Shown here piece after piece: positions 9,396 to 19,609 of a stretch of 64,000 nucleotides of DNA. The notes beneath the pieces are model-generated. The model saw only the letters and a program-made list of their open reading frames with translations, searched no databases and was not told the DNA's origin. Origin of the DNA: Leptospira vanthielii serovar Holland str. Waz Holland = ATCC 700522. GTDB lineage: Bacteria > Spirochaetota > Leptospiria > Leptospirales > Leptospiraceae. The stretch lies in contig NZ_AOGY02000038.1 of assembly GCF_000332455.1 (NCBI RefSeq), positions 62,001 through 126,000 on the forward strand, given 5' to 3'. How positions within the stretch are numbered: position 1 is the stretch's first letter; every line of letters begins with the position of its first letter. Both the position numbers and the translations under genes were made by a program.

Positions 9396-11270
9396 CTATC
9401 GTCTGTCCACGAGATGATAGAGTAAAAGATCTACATCGGAAGGATCCACACCAGAGATGTGGAGTGCATTTTCTAAATTCAAAGGTCGATGTTTTTCTAA
9501 CTTCACCACGGCCTCAGTCTTCAAACCTTTCACGCTGGCGTAATCAAAATCAGAAGGGATTTGAAAGTTTAAAAACTTATTACGATATTCGATAGTTTCC
9601 AACTCGCGTTTTAGATACCCTTCGTATTTAACTTCCATTTCGAGAACTGCTTTCTCATCTTCATTCAAGGATTGTAACTCAGAAAGAATTGGTTCGATAT
9701 CTTTGATTTTGATATCGGAACGTTTTAAAAACGAAGCTACTGTGTGACCGAATTTATAATTTTCGATCTTCCTCTCTTCTAAAACTTTTGTGAGTTCTTC
9801 TGTAGGCTTCATGGAAGTCACAAACATCTGTGTTTTGATTTTTTCAATCCGAGCGTAACGATCTTTCATATCTGTATAGAGAGGCTCTTCTACAAGTCCC
9901 ATCTCGTATCCATACTTCATAAGTCTTCTGTCGGCATTGTCTTGGCGAAGGAGTAGGCGGTATTCTGCACGGCTCGTAAACATTCGGTAGGGATCTTCGA
10001 CTCCCTTATAAACCAAATCATCTACAAGAACTCCGATGTAAGATTCACTTCGTTTGAAATGAATGGGTTCTTCTTTTTTGACAGATCGAATCACATTGTA
10101 TGCGGCAACAAGTCCTTGTGCGGCCGCTTCTTCATAACCTGTAGTGCCGTTGATCTGACCTGCATGATAGAGGCCCTTCACCTTCTTTGTTTCGAGTGTG
10201 GGATTTAATTCTGTTGGATCTACAAAATCATATTCGATAGCATAACCCGGCCGCATCAGTTCCACTTCTTCTAATCCTTTGATGCTACGAAGAAACTTCC
10301 ATTGCACTTCTTCAGGCAAACTTGTGGAGACACCATTCAGATACATCTCGTTGGTTTCATAACCTTCGGGTTCGATAAAAATTTGGTGGCGATCCCGTTC
10401 GGCAAAGCGAACTACTTTGTCTTCAATGGAAGGACAATACCTTGGCCCAATACTTTTGATCTGACCAGAATACATCGGAGAGAACTCCAAGTTTTGTTTG
10501 ATCAGTTCATGAGTGGTATCGTTTGTATAAGTGATATAACAAGGAATTTGTTTACGATCAATCTTAGGAGTGGAGAAAGAAAAGGGACGCGGGTTCTCAT
10601 CTCCCTCTTGAACATCAAGACCCTCAAAGTTGATTGAGTTTTTGTGAACACGAGCAGGGGTTCCTGTCTTTAATCTTCCAAGTCGCAATTCAAATCTCGC
10701 AAGTGTATGAGATAGACCTTTCGTTGTCGGCTCCCCAATACGGCCGGATTCTTTTTGGTAAGTTCCAATATGAATCACACTAGAAAGAAAAGTTCCTGTA
10801 GTTAAGATTACATGTTTGGTATAAAACGTAAACCCGCGCCCAGTAATGACACCAGTCACTTGGTTTCCTTCCACAATCAAATCTTCCACAGTGTCTTGTC
10901 TGATCGAAAGAGTTTTTAATTTTTCCAACTGGTGTTTGATCATCAATTGGTATTGTTTTTTCTCTGCTTGTGCACGAGGAGCCCAAACCGAAGGACCTTT
11001 AGATGTGTTTAACATCTTAAATTGAATTCCAGTTTGGTCAATGACTCGGCCCATAAGACCACCAAGGGCATCAACTTCACGAACCATATGTCCTTTGGCA
11101 ATTCCACCAATGGCGGGATTACAACTCATCTGGCCGATGGTATCTAGGTTCATTGTGATGAGGAGAGTTTTGAGACCGGCTTTGGCAGAAATGTAAGCCG
11201 CTTCTGATCCGGCATGTCCAGCACCGACAACGATACAATCAAATTGGTTGGGATAAAAGGATGGATTCAT
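9396..11270 (-). CDS. mnmG: tRNA uridine-5-carboxymethylaminomethyl modification enzyme MnmG (GidA)
   Basis: FAD-dependent enzyme that, with MnmE, installs the cmnm5 group on wobble U34 of certain tRNAs. The N-terminal FAD motif [10 protein letters not shown] (about 15-24), [13 protein letters not shown] (about 48-60), the [10 protein letters not shown] segment (about 198-207) and the [22 protein letters not shown] region are diagnostic. At 624 residues it is full length. It is separated from rsmG-parAB by the secreted repeat-protein gene, so the usual gidA-gidB-parAB run is interrupted here. It is divergent from ilvE. Confidence 0.97.
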   Translation of the reverse strand: MNPSFYPNQFDCIVVGAGHAGSEAAYISAKAGLKTLLITMNLDTIGQMSCNPAIGGIAKGHMVREVDALGGLMGRVIDQTGIQFKMLNTSKGPSVWAPRAQAEKKQYQLMIKHQLEKLKTLSIRQDTVEDLIVEGNQVTGVITGRGFTFYTKHVILTTGTFLSSVIHIGTYQKESGRIGEPTTKGLSHTLARFELRLGRLKTGTPARVHKNSINFEGLDVQEGDENPRPFSFSTPKIDRKQIPCYITYTNDTTHELIKQNLEFSPMYSGQIKSIGPRYCPSIEDKVVRFAERDRHQIFIEPEGYETNEMYLNGVSTSLPEEVQWKFLRSIKGLEEVELMRPGYAIEYDFVDPTELNPTLETKKVKGLYHAGQINGTTGYEEAAAQGLVAAYNVIRSVKKEEPIHFKRSESYIGVLVDDLVYKGVEDPYRMFTSRAEYRLLLRQDNADRRLMKYGYEMGLVEEPLYTDMKDRYARIEKIKTQMFVTSMKPTEELTKVLEERKIENYKFGHTVASFLKRSDIKIKDIEPILSELQSLNEDEKAVLEMEVKYEGYLKRELETIEYRNKFLNFQIPSDFDYASVKGLKTEAVVKLEKHRPLNLENALHISGVDPSDVDLLLYHLVDRR

Positions 11271-11439
11271 ATTATGTCTTCTTAAGTATTCGTTCGTATC
11301 AAAAACGAGTGTGAGTTCTAATTCTTGTTCTACTCTTTAGAACGATATCAAAACCATCGGCCTATGGTTCGAGAGAAAAAAAGATAAAATTCATTTTCTA
11401 ATTTTGAAACTTCAGAAGATTGGAGTGATAGGAATCTCA

Positions 11440-12363
11440 ATGGCTCAGAATTCATTCCCTTATTCATACTTTGAAGGTAAGATCGTTCCTTCCGAAGACG
11501 CAAAAGTCAGTGTCCAAACCCATGCATTACAATATGGAACCGGAGTTTTCGGTGGGATCCGTGGATACTACAACGAAACCAAAAAAAATCTCTATGTCTT
11601 TCGATTGCCGGAACATTGCAAACGTCTTGTGAACTCCACAAAGATCATGCAGCTTCAAATCAAAATCACACCAGAAGAAATCCAATCGATCATTTTGGAA
11701 CTGCTCCGTAAAAATGAAGTGAAACAAAATGTTTATCTTAGGCCTTTCATTTATACTTCTGCCTTACAACTTTCTCCCAGATTTCATGATGTGAAAGCAG
11801 ACATCACAGTGTATGCTTTGAAGTTGGACGATTACCTAGATACGCAAAATGGTCTCACGACGATTGTATCATCTTGGCAAAGATTTTCGGATAACCAAAT
11901 TCCTACACTTTCCAAAGTCAGTGGTGGGTATGTAAACTCAGCTCTAGCCAAATCAGAAGCCGTACAAAATGGAATGGATGAAGCGATCTTTTTAGATGCG
12001 CGGGGGTTTGTATCGGAAGGATCTGCGGAAAATTTGTTTATCGTTCGTGACGGAGTGATCCATACACCCACCATTCCTTCTTCTATTTTGGAAGGAATCA
12101 CTCGTCGCAGTATCATCCAAATTGCGAAAGACTTGGGTTACCAAGTAGTCGAAAGGGACATCGCTCGTTCGGAACTCTACATTGCTGATGAATTATTTTT
12201 TTCGGGCACAGGTGTACAAGTCGCTTGGGTGAAAGAAGTGGATCGAAGAATGATCGGCGAAGGAACGATTGGTCCAATCACCAAAAAAATCCAATCGGTA
12301 TTCTTTGAAGCAGTGCGTGGCGACCAACCAAACTACATGAGTTGGCTCACTCCGGTATACTAG
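11440..12363 (+). CDS. ilvE: Branched-chain amino acid aminotransferase
   Basis: PLP fold-type IV transaminase that converts branched-chain 2-oxo acids to Ile, Leu and Val. Visible family features are the YFEGKIVPSEDAKVSVQTHALQ-type start (hallmark YGTGVFGGIRGY), the PLP Lys in KVSGGYVNSALAKSEA, FLDARGFVSEGSAENLF and the C-terminal FFSGTGVQV. The ATG at 11440, with GGA 6 bases upstream, gives 307 residues, matching the family. An in-frame TTG at 11404 would add 12 unconserved residues. It is followed within 10 bases by holB. Confidence 0.95.
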   Translation: MAQNSFPYSYFEGKIVPSEDAKVSVQTHALQYGTGVFGGIRGYYNETKKNLYVFRLPEHCKRLVNSTKIMQLQIKITPEEIQSIILELLRKNEVKQNVYLRPFIYTSALQLSPRFHDVKADITVYALKLDDYLDTQNGLTTIVSSWQRFSDNQIPTLSKVSGGYVNSALAKSEAVQNGMDEAIFLDARGFVSEGSAENLFIVRDGVIHTPTIPSSILEGITRRSIIQIAKDLGYQVVERDIARSELYIADELFFSGTGVQVAWVKEVDRRMIGEGTIGPITKKIQSVFFEAVRGDQPNYMSWLTPVY

Positions 12364-12368
12364 TCACA

Positions 12369-13301
12369 ATGTCTGATACTTTGTTTTCTTTCGACCAAGT
12401 GTCAGGCCAAGATGTTGCACTGACTTACCTGAAATCTTTTGTAAAAGATAGATCCAGAATTCCAGGTTCAATTATCTTTCATGGTCCCGATGGAGTAGGG
12501 AAGTGGATTGCGGCAGAAAGATTTGCAAGACAACTCCTTTGTTTGGATGGGACGTCTTGTGGTGTTTGTGATTCCTGTAGGCAATTTATGAAAGGAGTCC
12601 ATCCTGACTTCATTCAATTTCCCAGAAGAAAGAACATTGCGATTGGAAAAGAAAAAGATCCTGAAGACTTCACGATTCGTTGGCTTTTGTCTTCACGGAT
12701 TCCTTACAAACCTCATACATCCGATTACCGAGTGGTTTTATTTCCAGAAGCCAACCGCATAAACAATGAAGCAGAAACCACACTTCTTAAAACTTTAGAA
12801 GAGCCACCTCCCCATACAAAGTTTATCCTCATTGTTAATGACTTACGAAATTTAAAACAAACCATTGTATCACGATCAGTTTGTATTCCCTTTAACTATC
12901 TCCCTCAAGATGAGATCAAAAAAATCCGAAGAAATGAAATTTCCGAATCTAAACTTTATTATGGTGGATCTCTCAATCCATTTGAAATCGCAGATGAATT
13001 TTTAGAGGAATGGCATGAGAACGTAAAAGAACATTGTCATGATTCCATTTTGTTATTCAAATTGGAAAATTGGGTGCGCGATCAGTTGGGAGAATTTCGA
13101 TCCAACAAAGAAGGACTTACCGGAATTGACTTTTTAGAAATGATTTGTCTTTTACTTCTCTATGAATACAGACAAAAAAACTTTGAAGCCAATGTAGGAC
13201 GAATCGAAGCCATCTTAGATTTCAAAATGAAGCTACATTATGAAATCCCTGCCTTAGAGTACATTCTTTTATCACAACTTTTTTTAAGACTAGCTACTTA
13301 A
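12369..13301 (+). CDS. holB: DNA polymerase III delta-prime-like clamp-loader subunit
   Basis: AAA+ subunit of the clamp loader that places the DnaN ring on primed DNA. A four-Cys zinc module (C58, C64, C67, C70) is typical of delta-prime/gamma. The P-loop-like GPDGVGKW has Trp in place of the Ser/Thr that binds Mg-ATP, consistent with delta-prime, which does not hydrolyse ATP. ETTLLKTLEEPPPHTKFILI and the SRSV segment (sensor 1 region) are conserved. An in-frame ATG at 12342 lies inside ilvE. The start at 12369 gives the usual N-terminus SFDQVSGQD. It lies just upstream of dnaA. Confidence 0.88.
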   Translation: MSDTLFSFDQVSGQDVALTYLKSFVKDRSRIPGSIIFHGPDGVGKWIAAERFARQLLCLDGTSCGVCDSCRQFMKGVHPDFIQFPRRKNIAIGKEKDPEDFTIRWLLSSRIPYKPHTSDYRVVLFPEANRINNEAETTLLKTLEEPPPHTKFILIVNDLRNLKQTIVSRSVCIPFNYLPQDEIKKIRRNEISESKLYYGGSLNPFEIADEFLEEWHENVKEHCHDSILLFKLENWVRDQLGEFRSNKEGLTGIDFLEMICLLLLYEYRQKNFEANVGRIEAILDFKMKLHYEIPALEYILLSQLFLRLAT

Positions 13302-13476
13302 CAACAACCACCTAACAAATAATATTCGGCAATCGTTAGAAAAATATTTTTGGAGACATAATTTTTTTATCAGAGTCGACTATTTTTTCTAGTTTGGATC
13401 GTTTCTCGATTTTTCATTTGAATTCTACCTACTTGCTAAAAGTATAGTACCCGATTTCACATTTAGGGCGGGAAAC
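13302..13476 (+). promoter_or_regulatory. dnaA upstream region with possible promoter
   Basis: AT-rich 175 bases between holB and dnaA. TTGAAT (13418-13423) and TATAGT (13443-13448) could form a promoter, with a long 19-base spacer. AGGGCGGG at 13465-13472 is a strong ribosome site and selects the TTG start. I found no canonical or variant DnaA boxes here, so this stretch is not favoured as the origin. Confidence 0.35.
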
Positions 13477-14802
13477 TTGGACAAACGTTGGGAAGAAATT
13501 TTAGAAGAAATATCGAAACAGATACCTCCCAAGTACTTTTCCAATTTCATTGCACCACTCCGATTCGAGAAATGGGAGAACCAAGTGGTTCACTTGATGG
13601 CACCATCCACAGGAATCAAACGCCATGTGGAAACCAAATATGTGAGTTTTATAGAGGATGCCCTCTACCAAGTGGTCGGTGATCGTTTCAAAGTATCCAT
13701 TCTTGCAGAATCCGAAGCCTCATCACAAATTTTTAAAGAAGTCATCCAATCAAAGTTCGATGAATCTGACTCAGACCTAAATCCAGAATTTATTTTTAGT
13801 AATTATATTACTTCTGATTCCAACAGGATCGCTTTTACTGCTGCCAAAAGTGTAGCGGAACAACCGGGAAAATACAATCCACTGTATATCTTTGGACCAG
13901 TTGGGGTTGGAAAAACTCATTTGCTTCATGCGATCGGAAACGAGATCAAAAAGAAGGATCCTTGGAAAACAGTTCGCTATGTGAACAGTACCTCTTTTTT
14001 AAATGAATTTATTTTTACAGTCCGGCAGAACAATCGTGAGTCTCTTGAGTCTTTCAAAATACGTTACCAGTCTTATAATGTTTTACTCTTTGATGACATT
14101 CAGTTTTTAAATGGTGGAGCAGAAAAAACCCAAGAAGAGTTTTTTGCACTATTTAATTTCCTTTATGATAGAAAACGCCAGATTGTAATCGCATCGGACA
14201 GACCAAGTTACGAACTTCCGTTACACGAAAGACTCAAATCTCGATTTGTGCATGGTCTCCAAGCAGATATCAAATCCCATGACTTGGCCTTACGCATTGA
14301 ACTTTTGCGCGCCAGCTTTTCCGAATTTAACATTCCTGCTAGTGACAAACTTCTTCTTTGGCTCGCCGAACGTTTGGAAGGTGACTCCCGAGCGCTTATT
14401 GGAATTGTAAACGATTTGGTATTGTACAAAAAAGCCTATGAATACTTTTTACTCACCGAAGAGAAAATTCAGGAAATTGCTGAAGCCCGATTTCTCACGA
14501 ATAAAAAGAGAATTGGGTTCAGTCCTGATATGGTCATTGATTTGGTCTGTGAAAGAACGAATGTGGCCCGCAAGGATTTACTAGGGAAGAGCCGTAAGGC
14601 CGATTTTATCCCACCAAGGCATTTATGTATGCTCCTCCTGCATGACGTCCTTCACGTGCCTAAAGCACAAATTGGCAGGATTTTTTCTACCACACATTCC
14701 ACTGTCATTCATGGAATTGATAAATTCAAAGAACGAATGAAATCGGATTCTCAGTGGGAAGACATTTTCCACTCCATCAAACACAAAATAAGTTTCCAAT
14801 AA
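13477..14802 (+). CDS. dnaA: Chromosomal replication initiator DnaA
   Basis: AAA+ initiator that binds DnaA boxes at oriC, melts the DNA and recruits the helicase. Domain I lies at about 1-80. The AAA+ core has Walker A GPVGVGKTH (about 140-148) and Walker B LLFDDIQF (about 203-210). DNA-binding domain IV is at about 345-441. The recognition-helix loop is unusual: where E. coli has FGGRDHTTVLHA, this protein has FSTTHSTVIHG. That is one residue shorter, with the base-contacting Asp433 replaced by Thr. The equivalent of Pro423 is Ala, while the Arg399 equivalent is kept. It starts with TTG under a strong Shine-Dalgarno. At 441 residues it is normal, with a short domain II. Confidence 0.97.
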   Translation: MDKRWEEILEEISKQIPPKYFSNFIAPLRFEKWENQVVHLMAPSTGIKRHVETKYVSFIEDALYQVVGDRFKVSILAESEASSQIFKEVIQSKFDESDSDLNPEFIFSNYITSDSNRIAFTAAKSVAEQPGKYNPLYIFGPVGVGKTHLLHAIGNEIKKKDPWKTVRYVNSTSFLNEFIFTVRQNNRESLESFKIRYQSYNVLLFDDIQFLNGGAEKTQEEFFALFNFLYDRKRQIVIASDRPSYELPLHERLKSRFVHGLQADIKSHDLALRIELLRASFSEFNIPASDKLLLWLAERLEGDSRALIGIVNDLVLYKKAYEYFLLTEEKIQEIAEARFLTNKKRIGFSPDMVIDLVCERTNVARKDLLGKSRKADFIPPRHLCMLLLHDVLHVPKAQIGRIFSTTHSTVIHGIDKFKERMKSDSQWEDIFHSIKHKISFQ

Positions 14803-14826
14803 CCTGTGATTAACCCGATGACTACC

Positions 14827-14835
14827 TGTCGATAA
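14827..14835 (-). promoter_or_regulatory. Variant DnaA box 1 (TGTCGATAA)
   Basis: It differs from the consensus TGTGGATAA at one base. It forms a direct tandem repeat with box 2, each unit being 11 bases (CTGTCGATAAA / CTGTCGATAGG). Confidence 0.6.
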
Positions 14836-14837
14836 AC

Positions 14838-14846
14838 TGTCGATAG
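14838..14846 (-). promoter_or_regulatory. Variant DnaA box 2 (TGTCGATAG)
   Basis: Second unit of the tandem 11-base repeat. It has two mismatches to the classical box but shares the TGTCGATA core with box 1. Confidence 0.5.
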
Positions 14847-14968
14847 GACATAGTCAGTCCTTATTGTCCCTTAAGCGAGTCGGTAACTGTTCAAAGCGAC
14901 ATAAATATTGACACTTGCAAAAAGGAAAAAAACTGACATAATTCAATAAAAATTGATGTTTCCAGGCT

Positions 14969-14977
14969 TTATCGACA
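14969..14977 (+). promoter_or_regulatory. Variant DnaA box 3 (TTATCGACA)
   Basis: Exact reverse complement of box 1, 134 bases downstream. It overlaps one GACATA motif and lies 26 bases before the A/T tract. Confidence 0.6.
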
Positions 14978-15002
14978 TACTGACAGAACCAACGGAAACG
15001 AC

Positions 15003-15034
15003 ATAATATATATAAAGATATATAATATAATAAA
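15003..15034. other. A/T-rich candidate DNA unwinding element
   Basis: Thirty-two bases with a single G, made of ATAATATAT-type repeats, ending about 14 bases before the dnaN start codon. This is the most meltable stretch in the putative origin. Confidence 0.6.
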
Positions 15035-15048
15035 GAAGAAGAGGAAAA

Positions 15049-16167
15049 ATGAAATTCACTGTCAATACTACAGACTTCCTAAAAGCAATCAACTCAGTGG
15101 ATGGTGTCATCTCGGTTCGAGAGATCAAATCGGCTCTTTCCAATTTGAAAATCCAAACTGGGGACAATGAAGTTTATCTTTCTGCGACTGATTTAGAGAT
15201 CGCGATCAAAACTTCTGTTCCATCCACCATTGGAGAAAAAGGAACGGCATCATTACCCGCCAAACAACTCTCCAGTATTTTTAAAAATTTAAACTTTGAT
15301 ACAAGTTTACTCACAACTACTGACCAATCAGAAAATTCAGAGACAACTATTACTGATGCTTCAGGAAAGATGGACACTAAGTTTAAAGTCAATGGAATCG
15401 ATTCGGAAGATATCAAAACGATTCCTAAAGTCGATGAGTCAAGTGTGGTTGAGTTTCCTTGCCAAACCATTCGCGAGATGTTTCGTAAAACTTCTTATGC
15501 AATGGCGATTGAAGAAACTCGTTTTGTATTCAATGGTCTTTTCTTAAAACCAGATAACACAGACTTAATTGTGGTGGGAACGGATGGACGTCGTCTTTCT
15601 AAAATTGTTCGTAAGTTTCCAAAACAGTTTCCATTTAAAAATGGAGTGATCATTCCTCACAAAGCAGTTCGTGAAATGCTAAAGATGATGGAAGGAAAAG
15701 AAACAGCAAAGATTGGTTTTGTGGAAGAACAAATTTATGTTTCTTCTGGAAACGTTGAACTTCTCTTTAAATTGATTGATGGAAACTTTCCTGATTATGA
15801 ACAAGTCATTCCCAAACAAACTTCCGAGTCTGTTCGTGTGGTTAAAGCTGACTTTTTAACTTTCTTAAAACAAGCTTTGATTTCCGCAGAAGAACCTTCG
15901 AAACAAATTCGTTTGGCTTTTACAAAAGGAAGTGTAAATATCAGTTCTTCTAATCCAGGAACTATGATGTTTGATCACAACATGCCAATCGATTACAATG
16001 GAGAACCAATCACCATTGCTTTTAAGGGTGATTATTTGAGTGATGTGGTAAAAGCTGTGGACGATCCTGAAGTGATTTTAGAGTTCACTACGTCTAGTGC
16101 ACCGGTTCTATTCAAAGATCCATCGGATAGTGACTTTGTTTCAGTCATCATGCCAATGAAACTTTAA
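15049..16167 (+). CDS. dnaN: DNA polymerase III beta sliding clamp
   Basis: Ring-forming processivity clamp; a homodimer that encircles DNA and tethers polymerase III and repair proteins. At 372 residues it has the expected three repeated clamp folds. The N-terminus MKFTVNTTDFLKAINSV and the C-terminal ending VSVIMPMKL match the conserved PM(R/K)L-type terminus. AGAGGA 5 bases upstream supports the start. The stop overlaps the recF start by one base (TAATG), so dnaN and recF are translationally coupled. Confidence 0.97.
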   Translation: MKFTVNTTDFLKAINSVDGVISVREIKSALSNLKIQTGDNEVYLSATDLEIAIKTSVPSTIGEKGTASLPAKQLSSIFKNLNFDTSLLTTTDQSENSETTITDASGKMDTKFKVNGIDSEDIKTIPKVDESSVVEFPCQTIREMFRKTSYAMAIEETRFVFNGLFLKPDNTDLIVVGTDGRRLSKIVRKFPKQFPFKNGVIIPHKAVREMLKMMEGKETAKIGFVEEQIYVSSGNVELLFKLIDGNFPDYEQVIPKQTSESVRVVKADFLTFLKQALISAEEPSKQIRLAFTKGSVNISSSNPGTMMFDHNMPIDYNGEPITIAFKGDYLSDVVKAVDDPEVILEFTTSSAPVLFKDPSDSDFVSVIMPMKL

Positions 16168-17264
16168 TGTTTCTAAAGAAAATTTACATAAAGAACTTTC
16201 GTAATCACGAAGAAACAACACTCACTTTCCAATCACGTCTTATCTTTTTTATTGGCAACAATGGAGAAGGTAAGACAAACCTTCTAGAGTCAATCTCCCT
16301 TTTATCTTATTTAAAAAGTTTTCGTGAGTCCGATCAAAACCAACTCCTTCGTTGGGATACATCTGATACTTTCATTCGAGCTGAATTTGAATCCGAAGGG
16401 AATGAATACCTTTTTGAATATGGAATTGAACATTCTTATTCCAAACGAAAGAAACTAAAAGTCAATGGAGAAGAGTTTAAAAAGATTTCCGACTATGTAG
16501 GATACTTTCGTTCGATCGTGATGAGCCCACCGGACATTCTGATTATTGAGGATGGGAATGTGGAAAGAAGGCGATTCCTAGATGCCTTTATCTCTTCCAC
16601 AAACAGATACTATCTAAAACAACTCATTGAATATGATAGACTTATCAAACAAAGGAATGCGGCGCTAAAAAAGGAAAACTCCACAGATCGTGAAATTGGA
16701 ATTTGGGATGAACCCATCATTGAACATGATGCGGAAATTCGTGAGATTCGGACTAAAACTATTGAGAGTCTTGCGGGATACTTTCATAAAAACTTACAAC
16801 AGTTAAGTTCAGGAAAAGATCCCTTCTTTTTGACTTATAAACCAAACCTAACTTCCAAAGAAGAACATAGACAAAGGTTAATCGATAACTTACGAAAAGA
16901 CAGAGCTATCGGTTACACGAGCTGCGGCAATCATAGGGACACACTCCCGATAGGTTTTGATGATAGAGACCTAAGTGGGTTTGGATCTCAGGGCCAAAAA
17001 CGGAGTGCTGTCATTGCTCTAAAAACTGCTTGTTTCCAGATGATCCGGGATACAACGGGAGAAGCACCGGTACTTCTCATTGATGACATCATTCGAGAAT
17101 TGGATGTCAAACGGAGAGAATACTTCGTGAATTTGATTTCGGAATGTGGACAGGCATTTTTTACCACCACTGATTTAGAAGGAATCAATGAATATGTAGG
17201 CAACCTAACAGTAGATAAAGAAATATACCAAGTAGAAAATGGCAAAGTGAAGGTGTTTTCTTAG
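16167..17264 (+). CDS. recF: DNA replication and repair protein RecF
   Basis: SMC-like ATPase that loads RecA on gapped DNA together with RecO and RecR. The N-terminus IYIKNFRNHE, Walker A FIGNNGEGKTNLLESI (about 29-44), the ABC-type signature FGSQGQKRS (about 271-279) and Walker B VLLIDDIIRELD (about 296-307) are all present. Length 365 is normal. It starts inside the dnaN stop and is followed 3 bases later by dciA. Confidence 0.96.
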   Translation: MFLKKIYIKNFRNHEETTLTFQSRLIFFIGNNGEGKTNLLESISLLSYLKSFRESDQNQLLRWDTSDTFIRAEFESEGNEYLFEYGIEHSYSKRKKLKVNGEEFKKISDYVGYFRSIVMSPPDILIIEDGNVERRRFLDAFISSTNRYYLKQLIEYDRLIKQRNAALKKENSTDREIGIWDEPIIEHDAEIREIRTKTIESLAGYFHKNLQQLSSGKDPFFLTYKPNLTSKEEHRQRLIDNLRKDRAIGYTSCGNHRDTLPIGFDDRDLSGFGSQGQKRSAVIALKTACFQMIRDTTGEAPVLLIDDIIRELDVKRREYFVNLISECGQAFFTTTDLEGINEYVGNLTVDKEIYQVENGKVKVFS

Positions 17265-17267
17265 ATT

Positions 17268-17591
17268 ATGAAGAAAGTAGAACTCTCTGAGCTCTTCCAA
17301 AGTTTGGAAAAAATGGGTATGGATCGGGAAACTGTCTTTCGTGACCAGATCCTAAAAAAACTCCGATTGCAATGGAATGAGATCGTAGGTGAGTATTTTG
17401 GCAAACAAAGTTTCCCTAAAACCATAGATGGGAAAAAACTCACAGTTGTTTGTCGTCACTCCATGATTTCCCAAGAATTGGAGTTCCAAAAGGCCGAACT
17501 TCTGACCAAAGTGAACTCAATTACGAACCCGGTTTTACTGGAGAAAATCCACTTCAAAACAGGAAACGAATTCCAAAATCCTAGGTCTTAA
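17268..17591 (+). CDS. dciA: DciA-family (DUF721) replicative helicase loader
   Basis: Small basic protein of 107 residues. The DUF721 core is visible as a W-N-E-I-V-G-E-Y-F-G helix followed by the LTVVCRHSMISQELEFQKAELLTKVN strand-helix unit. DciA is the ancestral partner of the DnaB helicase in bacteria that lack phage-derived DnaC/DnaI. Its position between recF and gyrB fits that role. It starts 3 bases after recF in the same operon. The gene name is by family and context; the protein is shorter than many DciA homologues. Confidence 0.8.
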   Translation: MKKVELSELFQSLEKMGMDRETVFRDQILKKLRLQWNEIVGEYFGKQSFPKTIDGKKLTVVCRHSMISQELEFQKAELLTKVNSITNPVLLEKIHFKTGNEFQNPRS

Positions 17592-17617
17592 AGCCACCCA
17601 AATCCCCCCGATTTCAC

Positions 17618-19590
<1,973 letters not shown>

Positions 19591-19609
19591 TCGGAATTAG
19601 GAAAGAAAA

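Larger units (their letters stand above)
14803..15048. other. oriC: Putative chromosomal replication origin oriC
   Basis: 246-base gap between dnaA and dnaN that combines the expected parts of a bacterial origin. These are three DnaA-box-like 9-mers of the form TGTCGATAA/TTATCGACA, five copies of GACATA (14847, 14898, 14935, 14974, 15000), and a 32-base stretch almost purely A/T (15003-15034) directly before dnaN. Genes for DnaA, the clamp, gyrase and ParABS surround it. To its left most replication-neighbourhood genes (mnmG, rsmG, parAB) read minus, to its right plus. Origin function is inferred from position and motif content. Confidence 0.75.

Noticed and set aside
9329..9595. 88-residue plus-strand frame over the end of mnmG
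   Set aside because: It lies antisense to mnmG after a terminator and lacks a ribosome site or protein-like sequence.
14648..14660. TTCACGTG inside dnaA as a third parS site
   Set aside because: Only the central 8 bases match; the flanking bases break the palindrome, unlike the two accepted sites.
15003..15034. DnaA-trio motif next to the A/T tract
   Set aside because: A CTT-type trinucleotide run exists on the minus strand (15035-15046), but phase and orientation relative to the boxes do not fit clearly enough to call it.
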